Of a stretch of DNA of 58,891 nt, positions 33,904-43,316 are shown piece after piece (within the stretch, counting starts at the first letter, position 1; every line of letters starts with the position of its first letter). The position numbers and the translations under genes are program-made. Source of the stretch: JBBPYR01 sp038199755 (lineage in GTDB: Bacteria > Chloroflexota > Ktedonobacteria > Ktedonobacterales > Ktedonobacteraceae); contig JBBPYR010000161.1 of NCBI GenBank assembly GCA_038199755.1, positions 1 to 58,891 of the forward strand. The letters run 5' to 3'. Under the pieces are notes generated by a model. The model saw only the letters and a list, made by a program, of their open reading frames with translations. It was not told the origin of the DNA and searched no databases.

Positions 33904-35862
33904 ATGAATGTTGCGTTGGAGCTTGAGGGAATATGGTGGCGTTATCCGACGTTTAGCGAGGAGCCGAATCGCTGGATGTTGAAGGATGTCTCGTTGCAGG
34001 TGCGGCAGGGGGAGTGTCTGGGCATTACAGGCGCGAGCGGGGCGGGCAAGACGACGCTGTGCCGCACGATGATGGGGATTTTGCCAGGAAATGCGCGGCT
34101 GACGGCGGCGCAGTTGCCGCAGCATTTTCGGGGGAGCGTGAGGGTGCTGGGGGAGTTGCTTGGCAACAAGCCTGTGGGCGCGGGTAAGATGGGGATGGTG
34201 TTGCAGGACCCCGAAAACCAGTTTTTGCGTATGAGTTTGCTGCACGAATTGGGCGTCGGCCTGCAATTTCAGGGCTTGCCACGCGAGGAAATTCTGCGGA
34301 GGACCGAGGAAGCGTTGGGCTGGGTGGGGTTGGAGCAGCTCTGGCCGGGGGCGGTCTATCGTCACCCGAGCGAATTGTCGGGTGGGCAGAAGCAGCGGGT
34401 GGCGATCGCGTCCTTTCTGGCGATGCGGCCAGCGGTGTTGCTATTGGATGAGCCGAGCAGCGATCTAGATCCGCAGGGGAAGCGCGAGGTGATCGAGACG
34501 ATTGCGCGTCTGCGCCAGCAGCATGCGATGACGATTGTGCTGGTGGAGCAAGACCCAGATATCCTGGCAACATTTTGTGATCGTATCGTGCTGCTGGATA
34601 ATGGGCGCGTCGAACTGGTTGCCGCACCCGCTGACTTTTATGCTGAACGCGCACTACTAGAACGCTGTGGTGCCTCAGTGGGGGAACTGACGCGCATTTC
34701 CTGGCAAACGGGCTATCGCTATCGAGATCGCCCTCCGCTAACATTGGTGGAGGCGGAAGAGGCGTTTGCCCCTATGCTGCCGAGCATCGCCGCCGCAGCC
34801 ATAGAGGGTGGGTTTTCCGTAGGGGCGGGGGAGGCGGATGACGAGGGGAGGGGACCCTCTGGGTCGCCCTGGCTCGGGTTCACGCATCGTTTCGGGCGCA
34901 TTTTCCCCACCCCACGGGCGACCCAGAGGGTCCTCCCCACCCATCATCACCTCCCCCGCCCCTACGGAGACGGGCGTGTAGGGGTGGGGGATGATGGGGA
35001 CAATGCAGACAATGCGAATGAGGTGGTGATTGCGGCGCAGGATGTGCGGTATCGCTATGAAGATGGTACGGAGGCTTTGCGTGGTGTTGACTTGTCTTTG
35101 TATCGTGGGGAAATGCTGGCATTGTTGGGCCCGAATGGCTCTGGCAAGACGACGTTCGCGAAGATATTGGCTGGCATCTTTCGTGCTGCGCGTGGGCATG
35201 TGAGTGTGCTGGGGCAGGATATCTCAGTACGGGGTGTACGCAGGCAGTTGCCTGGGCGCGTGGGCTATGTCTTTCAGAATCCTGATCACCAGCTCTTTCA
35301 ACAGACGGTCAACGCGGAGGTTGAGTACGGGCTGAAGAACCTGGGCATGGCTGCCGAGCAACGCCGTATGCAGGTGGCGAAAACGCTGACAATGGTGGGG
35401 TTGGCCGAGTATGCCCACGAGAATCCCTTGTTTTTGAGCAAGGGGCAACGTCAGTTGCTGGCGGTGGCGGCTCTGCTGGCGATGGAGCCTGAGATTTTGA
35501 TTGTGGATGAGCCGACGACGGGACAGGATTTCCGTTCTGTGAGTGCGTTAATGCGTATGTTGTGTCAATTGCAGCAACAGGGGAAGACCATTCTCGTGAT
35601 CACACATGATATGATGTTGGTGGCGGAGTTCTGCCAGCGTGTGATAGCCTTTCAGGCAGGGCAGGTGAGCTTCGTGGGAACGCCCAGGGAATTGTTTAGC
35701 AATGCTGAAGTGTTGCAGAGGACGGGTCTGCGTTCACCCGCGTCCGCTGCACTGGCGACACGTGTACGTAGCCACTATCCGTCTTTTCCGCAGCTGATGA
35801 CGGTAGAGCAATGGGTACAGGCGATGACAGAGGCGAAGGAGAGGGTACATGACCATGAATAA
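33904..35862 (+). CDS. ECF transporter double ATPase with an in-frame palindromic repeat
   Basis: 652 residues with two ABC domains in one chain, equivalent to EcfA1 plus EcfA2. Domain 1: Walker A GASGAGKTT (residue 43), signature LSGGQKQRV, Walker B VLLLDEPSSDLD. Domain 2: GPNGSGKTT (residue 409), LSKGQRQLL, ILIVDEPTTGQD. Both sites look complete; the second signature has Lys for the first Gly. Between the domains, about residues 305-354 are encoded by a whole family B repeat (34817-34967) read in frame. ATG at 33904 is chosen because GGGGAG lies 5 bases upstream and homology begins there. The next gene overlaps it by 14 bases. Confidence 0.9.
   Translation: MNVALELEGIWWRYPTFSEEPNRWMLKDVSLQVRQGECLGITGASGAGKTTLCRTMMGILPGNARLTAAQLPQHFRGSVRVLGELLGNKPVGAGKMGMVLQDPENQFLRMSLLHELGVGLQFQGLPREEILRRTEEALGWVGLEQLWPGAVYRHPSELSGGQKQRVAIASFLAMRPAVLLLDEPSSDLDPQGKREVIETIARLRQQHAMTIVLVEQDPDILATFCDRIVLLDNGRVELVAAPADFYAERALLERCGASVGELTRISWQTGYRYRDRPPLTLVEAEEAFAPMLPSIAAAAIEGGFSVGAGEADDEGRGPSGSPWLGFTHRFGRIFPTPRATQRVLPTHHHLPRPYGDGRVGVGDDGDNADNANEVVIAAQDVRYRYEDGTEALRGVDLSLYRGEMLALLGPNGSGKTTFAKILAGIFRAARGHVSVLGQDISVRGVRRQLPGRVGYVFQNPDHQLFQQTVNAEVEYGLKNLGMAAEQRRMQVAKTLTMVGLAEYAHENPLFLSKGQRQLLAVAALLAMEPEILIVDEPTTGQDFRSVSALMRMLCQLQQQGKTILVITHDMMLVAEFCQRVIAFQAGQVSFVGTPRELFSNAEVLQRTGLRSPASAALATRVRSHYPSFPQLMTVEQWVQAMTEAKERVHDHE
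34817..34967. repeat. Family B palindromic repeat, copy 5, inside a coding sequence
   Basis: Runs from CCGTAGGGGCGGGGGAGG to CCCCCGCCCCTACGG, with inner arms CCCTCTGGGTCGCCC and GGGCGACCCAGAGGG. It is read without a stop as the linker of the double ATPase, giving a peptide that starts SVGAGEADDEG and ends LPRPYGDG. Confidence 0.9.
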
Positions 35863-36187
35863 TGATGAACTAGAGCGGCAGGACGCGGTGATGGAGCGAG
35901 TGAAGACGCGCAAGTGGAATCGTTTTGTCTGGAGCGGCCTCGTCATCCTGGCAATTGGGGTGATTCTAGTGATGATTGGCTTTGACCTCAACACAGGTGT
36001 CAACACCTTCTCCTCTGAAAGCTTGTTGATTGGCAGCGGGGCCATCATCGCCCTGATCGGCATTATCCGCATTCTGATCGGCATCATTAATCCATCGATA
36101 CCAGCGGATACACGCGCAATGATCGAGCCAAAGCCGAACAATGCGGTTCCGCTCGAAGACCTGTTCAAGCATGAAGAGGAAAAATGA
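35849..36187 (+). CDS. Small two-helix membrane protein downstream of the ECF ATPase
   Basis: 112 residues with a charged N-terminus (1-30), two membrane helices (about 31-49 and 62-82) and a charged tail ending KHEEEK. Not recognised. It starts within the end of the ATPase gene with AAGGAGAGG upstream, so it is translationally coupled to it. It lacks the six-helix fold of known ECF S components, so it is probably not the substrate-binding subunit. Confidence 0.7.
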   Translation: MTMNNDELERQDAVMERVKTRKWNRFVWSGLVILAIGVILVMIGFDLNTGVNTFSSESLLIGSGAIIALIGIIRILIGIINPSIPADTRAMIEPKPNNAVPLEDLFKHEEEK

Positions 36188-36730
36188 GCATAGCGCGCAT
36201 AAACGGGGATCAGCGTTGATATCAACTAGTACCAATGAGGTAATGTGGTGCTATGAATTTGACAAGCAGCACAAAAAGTTTTATCTTGTACTTCAGTTAC
36301 TGTTTCACACTTGTGTGGTTAGTTAGTAGGGTGTAATTGGAGGGTGTAAGTGAGCATCTACAGGCAACAACGTATTCAGCTCTTCTTCAAGGCAACAAGG
36401 CCATTCTTCATTTCAACTCAGATGACGCACATGTCATGCATCTCCACAACAAAGTTCCAGAAACTACAACTCATGCGGGCGGTGTAATACCCTACAGAGC
36501 ATAACCATAGTGTGTTCGACAAGGTATGTACTCTTTTGTGTGTACTTCCACCTGTACCAGCTAGCTTAGCTATCATGTAATGACAGTAAAAGCACGTACA
36601 CGGTATACGGTGGCCTGCGCGCATGGCATGATGATTGCATGTAGTGATGACCGTTTGGAAGTGGGCATGGGTAAGCTACCTCTCGTCACGATAACCAACC
36701 TGACTTATGAGATGACATGAGGCTAGAGAA
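36188..36730. other. Gap at the start of the glycan cluster
   Basis: No convincing gene and none of the palindromic families; unusual in this window. It is AT-rich and contains a candidate promoter at 36259. Confidence 0.5.
36259..36287 (+). promoter_or_regulatory. Candidate promoter of the glycan cluster
   Basis: TTGACA (36259-36264), 17 bases, TATCTT (36282-36287). It would give a leader of about 440 bases before the first glycosyltransferase, which makes it uncertain. Confidence 0.35.
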
Positions 36731-37750
36731 ATGAGTAGTGAGATGACACAAATAGCCAGAGATATTTCCGTAATTATATGCGCCTACACTGAGAAGCGTT
36801 GGAATGACCTTGTTGCAGCCGTGAAATCGATTCAGGAGCAAACCGTGTCTCCACGCGAGATCATTGTAGTGATTGATCATAACACGTCCTTGTTAGAACG
36901 GGCAAAAGCGTACATGACAGGAATTACTCTCATTGAGAACAGCCAGCCACAGGGTTCGTCAGGAGCACGAAACAGCGGCATAGCGATAGCCCGTGGAGCC
37001 CTGCTCGCTTTTCTCGATGATGACGCAACTGCGGAGGTAGATTGGTTAGAGCGCTTGAGCGACGGTTGCGCTGATTACTATGTGTTGGGCGTGGGTGGAA
37101 AAGTTGAGCCATTCTGGACAAGCAAACGACCAGCCTGGTTTCCCAAAGAATTTGATTGGGTGGTTGGTTGCTCTTATGAAGGGCTACCTGAAAGCTCAAC
37201 AGAGATACGTAATCTCTACTGCGGTTGTGCCTGCATTCGCAGAGAAGTGTTTGAGCTTGCGGGCGGCTTTAGAAATGGTATAGGGCGCGTGGGTATCGAT
37301 CCCATGAGTTGCGAGGAAACCGAATTGTGCATTCGCGCACAACAACATTGGCCCCAGAAATTTTTCCTCTACGAACCGCAAGCCATAATTCACCATCATA
37401 TTCCGTCTTTTCGCGCCAGTTGGCGCTATTTCATAGCACGCTGTTATGCTGAAGGCCGCTCGAAGGCCATTGTAGCTGAATTTGTGGGCACAAAGGATGG
37501 TCTGGCATCGGAACGAGCATACATATACCAAACATTACCACGAGGCATGGTGCGTGGGATAGCTGATGGCCTGCAACGCCTGGATGCGTCGGGCTTCTTG
37601 CGTGCAGGTGCTATTCTGGCAGGCCTCTCTACGACGGCGGCTGGCTACGTAGTAGGCTTGGTTTCGCAACATGTTGCGCTCCGTGACAAGCCTAGTGCCA
37701 GCGTTTCAGAAGCCATTCGTGTCAAAGTAAGGGAAACCTTAGTACCGTGA
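36731..37750 (+). CDS. Family 2 glycosyltransferase (GT-A fold)
   Basis: 339 residues. The GT2 core is clear: ISVIICAYTEKRWNDLVAAV at the N-terminus, PREIIVVIDHN, SSGARNSGIAIARG, and the metal-binding LLAFLDDDATAE near residue 98. A later ETELCIRAQQHWP carries the catalytic-base-like acidic residue. A hydrophobic stretch near residues 290-315 may attach it to the membrane. It transfers a sugar from a nucleotide donor on the cytosolic side. First gene of the glycan cluster; its stop overlaps the flippase start. Confidence 0.9.
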   Translation: MSSEMTQIARDISVIICAYTEKRWNDLVAAVKSIQEQTVSPREIIVVIDHNTSLLERAKAYMTGITLIENSQPQGSSGARNSGIAIARGALLAFLDDDATAEVDWLERLSDGCADYYVLGVGGKVEPFWTSKRPAWFPKEFDWVVGCSYEGLPESSTEIRNLYCGCACIRREVFELAGGFRNGIGRVGIDPMSCEETELCIRAQQHWPQKFFLYEPQAIIHHHIPSFRASWRYFIARCYAEGRSKAIVAEFVGTKDGLASERAYIYQTLPRGMVRGIADGLQRLDASGFLRAGAILAGLSTTAAGYVVGLVSQHVALRDKPSASVSEAIRVKVRETLVP

Positions 37751-39273
37751 GTATGCTATTGCAATGGCTTAAGGCTAATCGTGTCATGCTGATCAACGCC
37801 AGCTCATTGATTGCGACAACCGCGGTAACATCAATCTTAGGTTTTGCTTATTGGTGGATAGCGGCCCGCAGTTTCCCGCCAGAGACCGTAGGGATCGCGT
37901 CAGCATCTATCTCGGCGATGACGCTGCTGGGAAATTTTTGTATTCTGGGGTTGGGTACATTGCTGATCACCGAGCTACCGCGACAGCCTGATAAGGTGGG
38001 CTCACTGATTAGCACGGCGTTGGTTGCGGTAGGAGTGGTAGGAGGATGTGTTGGACTGGCCTTTGCTATCATCGCCTCTGCCTTATCGCCTGGCTTTAAG
38101 CCATTAGGGGCCAACTTTTTCAACATATTTATTTTCGCTTCAGGAGTCAGCCTGTTAGGTATAACGATAGTGCTTGATGCGTCCTTCATCGGGCTGCTGC
38201 ATGGAGAACTACAATTCTGGCGCAACCTGCTGTTAGCTATTATTAAACTTGTGCTATTGGTAATCATCTGTCTGTTGTTCTTTAGCAAAAATAGTATGGT
38301 GATCTACACCACATGGACAATCGGCAATGCCCTTTCGATGGTAGTGCTCGCGGTACTTTTTGTGGTGAAGAAAGGTTGGCCGGACAGAAGCTATCTGCCG
38401 CAATGGGGAGTATTGCGGAAATTAGGATTTGCGGCAGTACAGCATCATCTGCTCAACTTGACACTACAGGCTCCGGTATTAATCTTGCCGGTGCTGGTGA
38501 CCTCGCTCCTCTCATCAACGATGAACGCCTGGTTTTACGTTGCCTGGATGATAGCGAACGTTGTCTTTCTCGTCCCAAATTCATTGACGATCGTCCTGCA
38601 TGCCATGAACTCCGCGCAACAATCAACCTTAGCCCGTAAAGCGCGCATGACATTGAGCTTCGGTTTTGTTGTTTGCATTGTTGCCACCTGTTTGTTGCTG
38701 TTGGCGACAAAGCAAGTATTAAGTGTGTTCGGTAAGGAGTACGAGGAACAAGCTGTATGGACGCTACGGATACTGACTCTAGCAGCTTTCCCCCTTATCA
38801 TTAAGTACCACTATATTGCAATCTGCCGCATACAAGACCGCATAGCAAGTGCCATGCTGGGTATGCTGCCAGGTGGACTGCTGGAATTAGGCGGGGCCGT
38901 GCTGGGAGCACACCTTGGAGGTTTAACGGGGTTAAGCATAGGGTGGGTGGTAGCCATCTATATAGAGGCTGGTTTCATGCTGCCCACGGTGTATAAGACT
39001 GTTTTATCTTCGCCGAGCCCTGCATTTACTGCCGAACTGCGAGAGATAAATGCATTTTCTCTGCTGGAAACATTTCCATTTCCTGCCATACCACAAACGT
39101 ACGGAGATGGTATAGCGATTTGGCAAATGGAGACATCTTTACTACCATTTGTTAAGCCATCAGTGATGAGAGAGCCAGACAGCGATGAAAAAACAATGCA
39201 CCAGCATAAAAACAAGCGGGTGAGAGCAAGAAGTTTTTCCCTTAAGCCGATTCGATTAGAAAGATTATCCTAA
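37747..39273 (+). CDS. Wzx-like polysaccharide flippase, copy 1
   Basis: 508 residues with about 12-14 membrane helices of the oligosaccharide flippase (MOP) group, which moves lipid-linked glycans across the membrane. It opens with VMLINASSLIATTAVTSILG and has LGTLLITELPRQPDKVGSLI in the first third. The last 90 residues are hydrophilic and variable. GTG at 37747 overlaps the stop of the upstream gene; ATG at 37753 is possible. A close relative lies at 43317-44942; both share the RKLG...QHHLLN block near residue 230. Confidence 0.9.
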   Translation: MSMLLQWLKANRVMLINASSLIATTAVTSILGFAYWWIAARSFPPETVGIASASISAMTLLGNFCILGLGTLLITELPRQPDKVGSLISTALVAVGVVGGCVGLAFAIIASALSPGFKPLGANFFNIFIFASGVSLLGITIVLDASFIGLLHGELQFWRNLLLAIIKLVLLVIICLLFFSKNSMVIYTTWTIGNALSMVVLAVLFVVKKGWPDRSYLPQWGVLRKLGFAAVQHHLLNLTLQAPVLILPVLVTSLLSSTMNAWFYVAWMIANVVFLVPNSLTIVLHAMNSAQQSTLARKARMTLSFGFVVCIVATCLLLLATKQVLSVFGKEYEEQAVWTLRILTLAAFPLIIKYHYIAICRIQDRIASAMLGMLPGGLLELGGAVLGAHLGGLTGLSIGWVVAIYIEAGFMLPTVYKTVLSSPSPAFTAELREINAFSLLETFPFPAIPQTYGDGIAIWQMETSLLPFVKPSVMREPDSDEKTMHQHKNKRVRARSFSLKPIRLERLS

Positions 39274-39299
39274 TAATAGCGCAGAGCGCACACAATGCT

Positions 39300-39490
39300 G
39301 TAGGGACCAGATTATGCAGGTTAACAAATGAAACGGGTAATCATGGAAACCCATCCGTAGGGGCCAGATTTATCGCGCCCCAAGGCGATTTATCGCCAGA
39401 GATTCAGCGGATCTCGCCTGATAAATCAGGCGTAGGACGCGATAAATCTGGTCCCTACGGAGCCTGTAGCGAGCTTCGCTGCTGCTCACG
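39300..39490. repeat. Palindromic repeat family A, copy 6, inside the glycan cluster
   Basis: The core 39355-39460 has outer arms CCGTAGGGGCCAGATTTATC and its complement (one change, TGGTCCC) and inner hairpins GGCGATTTATCGCC and GCCTGATAAATCAGGC. The left flank AACAAATGAAACGGGTAATC is complete. The second hairpin differs from other copies but is still self-complementary. Confidence 0.9.
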
Positions 39491-39545
39491 CGATGGCCGT
39501 TAATCACCATGATTGAAGATGATGATAGTAGATGAAGAGGCAAGC

Positions 39546-40685
39546 ATGATAACGAAAGAAATAAAAGCACTGAATGTGTTGATGGTAACTCCCCGCTACT
39601 TTCCCTGGATGGGAGGGATCGAAACGCATGTCTACGAAGTGGGACGACGGCTTGTGCGTGCTGGCGTCAATGTTACACTGCTCACCACCGTACCCGCTAT
39701 TACAGCATCACTGCCCAGGGAAGATGAAGTCGAGGGCATGCATATCATACGCGTTAAGGCTTGGCCCCCCCAGAAAGATTATTATATAGCACCGGAGATC
39801 TATGCTTTGATCAAAGCTGGCAAATGGGATCTGGTGCATTGTCAAGGTTGCCATACCTGTGTTGCACCATTAACAATGCTGGCAGCGAAGGAAGCGAAGA
39901 TCCCGTATATCCTCACTTTCCATTCGGGTGGTAACTCGTCACGCATTCGTAACAAGATGCGAAGTGTGCAATGGAGGCTACAACACCCGCTGTTGTCTCA
40001 CGCATCAAAGTTGATAGGGGTATCCAGCGTTGAAGCTAACTACTTTCGCGATTTATTACACCTGCAGGCCAGACAGTTTGAAGTGATCCCTAACGGTGTC
40101 GCCTTGCCAGATTTGACGCAGGTGACAGTGAGTCCATCGAAGCAGACATTGATTATTTCCGTGGGACGCTTAGAACGCTTCAAGGGTCATCAACATATAA
40201 TTAGTGCTTTGCCGATCATACGCGCCGTGCGCCCCGACGCAAAACTGCTTATTTTAGGAACGGGTCCTTATGAAGGGACACTACGTGAATTAGCACAAAG
40301 TAGCGGCGTTGCTGAACACGTGGAAATTCGCGCCATTCCAGCCAGCAAGCGGCAGGAGATGGTGGAGACGCTTGCACGGGCAACCCTCGTCACATTGCTG
40401 AGCGAGTACGAAGCACATCCTGTAGCAGTCATGGAGGCTCTCTCGCTGAAGCGTCCAGTGTTGGTCGCTGATTCATCGGGCTTGCGTGAATTCGCAGAAC
40501 GTGGTCTTGCGCGTAAAGTTGCTCTACAGAGTACGCCCGAGGAGATCGCGCGCGCCGCACTGCTACAGATTGAGCAGCCAATCGTGCCTTCAGCAGAGCT
40601 AGCGTTACCCACGTGGGACGAATGTGCGCAGCAGCTGCTGTCTGTCTATAACACCTCAGCCAGGAGGCTACAATGCGTATCTTAA
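39546..40685 (+). CDS. Family 4 glycosyltransferase, type a, copy 1
   Basis: 379 residues, GT-B fold. Seen: ALNVLMVTPRYFPWMGGIET and HVYEVGRRLVRAGVNV at the N-terminus, and in the C-terminal domain ISVGRLERFKGHQHIISALP and the donor-site region LLSEYEAHPVAVMEALSLKR with the two acidic residues of retaining GT4 enzymes. ATG at 39546 follows AGAGGC. Its end overlaps the next gene by 13 bases. A close relative is at 45030-46169. Confidence 0.9.
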   Translation: MITKEIKALNVLMVTPRYFPWMGGIETHVYEVGRRLVRAGVNVTLLTTVPAITASLPREDEVEGMHIIRVKAWPPQKDYYIAPEIYALIKAGKWDLVHCQGCHTCVAPLTMLAAKEAKIPYILTFHSGGNSSRIRNKMRSVQWRLQHPLLSHASKLIGVSSVEANYFRDLLHLQARQFEVIPNGVALPDLTQVTVSPSKQTLIISVGRLERFKGHQHIISALPIIRAVRPDAKLLILGTGPYEGTLRELAQSSGVAEHVEIRAIPASKRQEMVETLARATLVTLLSEYEAHPVAVMEALSLKRPVLVADSSGLREFAERGLARKVALQSTPEEIARAALLQIEQPIVPSAELALPTWDECAQQLLSVYNTSARRLQCVS

Positions 40686-41935
40686 TGCTCGCTCAATTCT
40701 ACCCACCGACAATTGGGGGAGAGGAACGCCATGTCCGTAACCTCAGTATTGATCTTGCAGCACGTGGCCATGATGTTTCCCTCGCTACCCTCTGGCATCA
40801 GGGTCTAGCAGATTTTGAGATTGATCATGGGGTACGCATTCATCGCATTCGTGGCACCATGCAACGCGTAAGTGCGCTTTTCAGTGAGCAAGAGCGTCAA
40901 TACGCCCCACCATTTCCTGACCCAGAGGCAATGTATGCCTTGTGGCGCATTGTGCAGCAGGAACGTCCTGATATTGTGCATGCCCACAATTGGATCGTAC
41001 ATTCATTTACGCCCATCAAGGCCTGGAGCAAAGCTAAACTCGTGGTGACCCTGCATGACTATGGCCTGCTGTGCGTGCAGCAGCGTTTAACATATCAGAA
41101 TGAGATCTGTAGTGGCCCCGCTTTAGGCAAGTGCTTGCACTGTGCGAGCGACTTTTATGGTGCCGCGAAAGGTGTACCAGTAACGCTAGCTAATCGGATA
41201 TGGGGCAAGGTAGAACGCCAAACTGTGGATATGTTTCTGCCAGTGAGCCAAGCGGTGGCAGAGGGAACGCAGCTTGCGAAGTATAGAGTTCCCTTTCGCG
41301 TCATCCCAAATTTCGTGCCAGACAATGTGAGTACGTCACGCGACGATACGGCTTCACTGTTAGAGCAACTGCCCAAGGAAGACTTTTTGCTGTTTGTGGG
41401 TGATGTGAAGCGTGACAAGGGCGTGGAGGTCTTGGTGCGAGCATTTGCCAAACTGGAAGGGAACACTCCGCTGGTGCTGATAGGACGGCTCGCAAACGAC
41501 ATCGCGGTAGACATTCCGCCCAATGTGCGAGTTTTGCAAGATTGGCCTCATGCAGCGGTGATGAGTGCCTGGAGCCGTTGCGCAGTTGCTATAGCACCCT
41601 CGATCTGGCCTGATCCCTGTCCAACGGTGGCAATGGAGGCGATGGCGATGGGCAAGCCTGTGATCGCATCGCGCATCGGTGGGCTGGCCGACATTGTGGT
41701 CGATGGTGAAACAGGCTTGCTTGTGACCCCTGGTGATGCCGAAGCACTGCGAACGGCCATGCAGAGTTTGCTCACAGATGAGACGCATCGAGAGCGTATG
41801 GGAACAATGGCGAAGCAAAAAGTAGTCGACTTTCAGGCAAAAGCAGTGGTGCCACGAATTGAACAAGTCTATAGTGAGCTATTAGGAATAAACGTCATCG
41901 CTGCGCACCCACTGGTAGAAGTTGGGGCCAGGTAA
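40673..41935 (+). CDS. Family 4 glycosyltransferase, type b, copy 1
   Basis: 420 residues, GT-B fold. The N-terminus MRILMLAQFYPPTIGGEERH carries the Gly-Gly acceptor loop; HDYGLLCVQQRLTYQNEICS is followed by a CLHCAS motif (a CxxC pair near residue 159 preceded by another Cys). The donor site reads APSIWPDPCPTVAMEAMAMG. AGGAGG lies upstream of the ATG, which lies inside the type a gene. The gene at 49354-50631 is its relative and keeps the same cysteines. Together with type a it forms a coupled pair. Confidence 0.9.
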   Translation: MRILMLAQFYPPTIGGEERHVRNLSIDLAARGHDVSLATLWHQGLADFEIDHGVRIHRIRGTMQRVSALFSEQERQYAPPFPDPEAMYALWRIVQQERPDIVHAHNWIVHSFTPIKAWSKAKLVVTLHDYGLLCVQQRLTYQNEICSGPALGKCLHCASDFYGAAKGVPVTLANRIWGKVERQTVDMFLPVSQAVAEGTQLAKYRVPFRVIPNFVPDNVSTSRDDTASLLEQLPKEDFLLFVGDVKRDKGVEVLVRAFAKLEGNTPLVLIGRLANDIAVDIPPNVRVLQDWPHAAVMSAWSRCAVAIAPSIWPDPCPTVAMEAMAMGKPVIASRIGGLADIVVDGETGLLVTPGDAEALRTAMQSLLTDETHRERMGTMAKQKVVDFQAKAVVPRIEQVYSELLGINVIAAHPLVEVGAR

Positions 41936-42011
41936 ATAGGTAATGAGTTTGCTTGGCGTGCAGAACAATTTCATGGTGATTGTGGACAGGGTTAGAGGAG
42001 ATTACGTATAA

Positions 42012-43235
42012 ATGACAAATAATAGAGAGTTACGTGTGTGTGTGATTGGAGCGGGAAAGCGTTTCTTAAGTGGAATTAGCTACTATACCCTTCACTTGAT
42101 AAACGAACTGGCACAGTCCCATAGGATATCGGCTATTCTCATGCGTCAGTTGTTGCCAACGGCCCTTTATCCTGGACGAGAGCGTGTAGGAGCAGACTTA
42201 ACTCAACTAGAGTATGATCGGAAGGTACGTGTCTTTGATGGGGTAGATTGGTACTGGCTGCCGAGCATATTTCGCTCGCTCGCGTTTCTCATGCGAGAAC
42301 GGCCAGATGTCGTCATATTCCAATGGTGGAGCGGAACGGTACTGCATTCCTATCTTTTCCTTGCGTTAGCTGCAGGGCTGCTGAAAGCGCAAGTCATCAT
42401 CGAGTTCCACGAGGTAATTGATACAGGAGAAGCAAAATTACCATTAGCTCGGGCATATGTGCGCTTCTTAGCACCTTTTGTAGTGGGTCAAGCGCAAGGC
42501 TTTGTCGTGCATTCTGAATACGACCGGAAATTGTTGATGCAGCACTATGAGTTAGGGAACAAACCAGTTACACTCATTCCTCATGGCCCATATAATCCCT
42601 ATCAATTAACTGAAGAGCCAGAGAGAAAGCAAAATACTTCAGCTTGCAATTTCTTGTTCTTTGGCGTGATTCGGCCATTTAAGGGGCTCGAAGATCTTAT
42701 TGCTGCGTTCAATGCCATACCAGAGAACGAGATAGCGAAGTATCACCTCACCATCGTTGGTGAAACGTGGGAAGGATGGACGTTGCCAGCAGACCTGATA
42801 GAACAGAGTCGGTATCGAGATCGCATAACCTTCGTCAATCGCTACGTAGCAGATGCAGAAGTTGCACAGTTCTTTGCGGAGGCAGATGCAGTAGTGCTTC
42901 CCTATCACCGCTCATCCATGAGTGGGCCTTTACATATTGCGATGAGTTGCGGCTTGCCAATAGTAGTAACCAAAGTTGGTGGCTTAATTGAGGCCGTGAA
43001 AAGCTATGAAGGTGCCATCCTCATATCTCCAGGTGACGTGAGTGCTCTGCAAAACGCACTACTGGAGGTCGCGCAATTAAGTGGAAAACGGTACACAGCT
43101 CCGCACTCGTGGGAACAGACGAGTGTGCGCTATAAGGTACTGTTTAATATCCTTGGCTTACCTAGTAGTTCTGTAAGGCCGAAGGTGAAAGAATTGTCTA
43201 CTGTATCTCATTCCCAGAATGTGCAGGGGCGGTAA
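42012..43235 (+). CDS. Family 4 glycosyltransferase, type c
   Basis: 407 residues, GT-B fold. VCVIGAGKRFLSGISYYTLH at the N-terminus, FFGVIRPFKGLEDLIAAFNA in the C-terminal domain. The usual EX7E donor site is altered: after VVLPYHRSSMSGPLH the expected Glu before AMSCG is missing (HIAMSCGLP), although the loop is otherwise normal. Some active GT4 groups share this. No duplicate of this gene is seen in the window. Confidence 0.85.
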   Translation: MTNNRELRVCVIGAGKRFLSGISYYTLHLINELAQSHRISAILMRQLLPTALYPGRERVGADLTQLEYDRKVRVFDGVDWYWLPSIFRSLAFLMRERPDVVIFQWWSGTVLHSYLFLALAAGLLKAQVIIEFHEVIDTGEAKLPLARAYVRFLAPFVVGQAQGFVVHSEYDRKLLMQHYELGNKPVTLIPHGPYNPYQLTEEPERKQNTSACNFLFFGVIRPFKGLEDLIAAFNAIPENEIAKYHLTIVGETWEGWTLPADLIEQSRYRDRITFVNRYVADAEVAQFFAEADAVVLPYHRSSMSGPLHIAMSCGLPIVVTKVGGLIEAVKSYEGAILISPGDVSALQNALLEVAQLSGKRYTAPHSWEQTSVRYKVLFNILGLPSSSVRPKVKELSTVSHSQNVQGR

Positions 43236-43316
43236 GTCAACGTATTTTCTCGCTATTATGCAAAGGGAATAGCAAAGGCAGGGTTGGGTTGGAAGAGGAA
43301 AAGGAAAGCGGACAAA

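Noticed and set aside
36418..36624. 68-residue open frame in the gap before the glycan cluster
   Set aside because: No ribosome site, no recognisable domain, Cys- and His-rich random-looking sequence.
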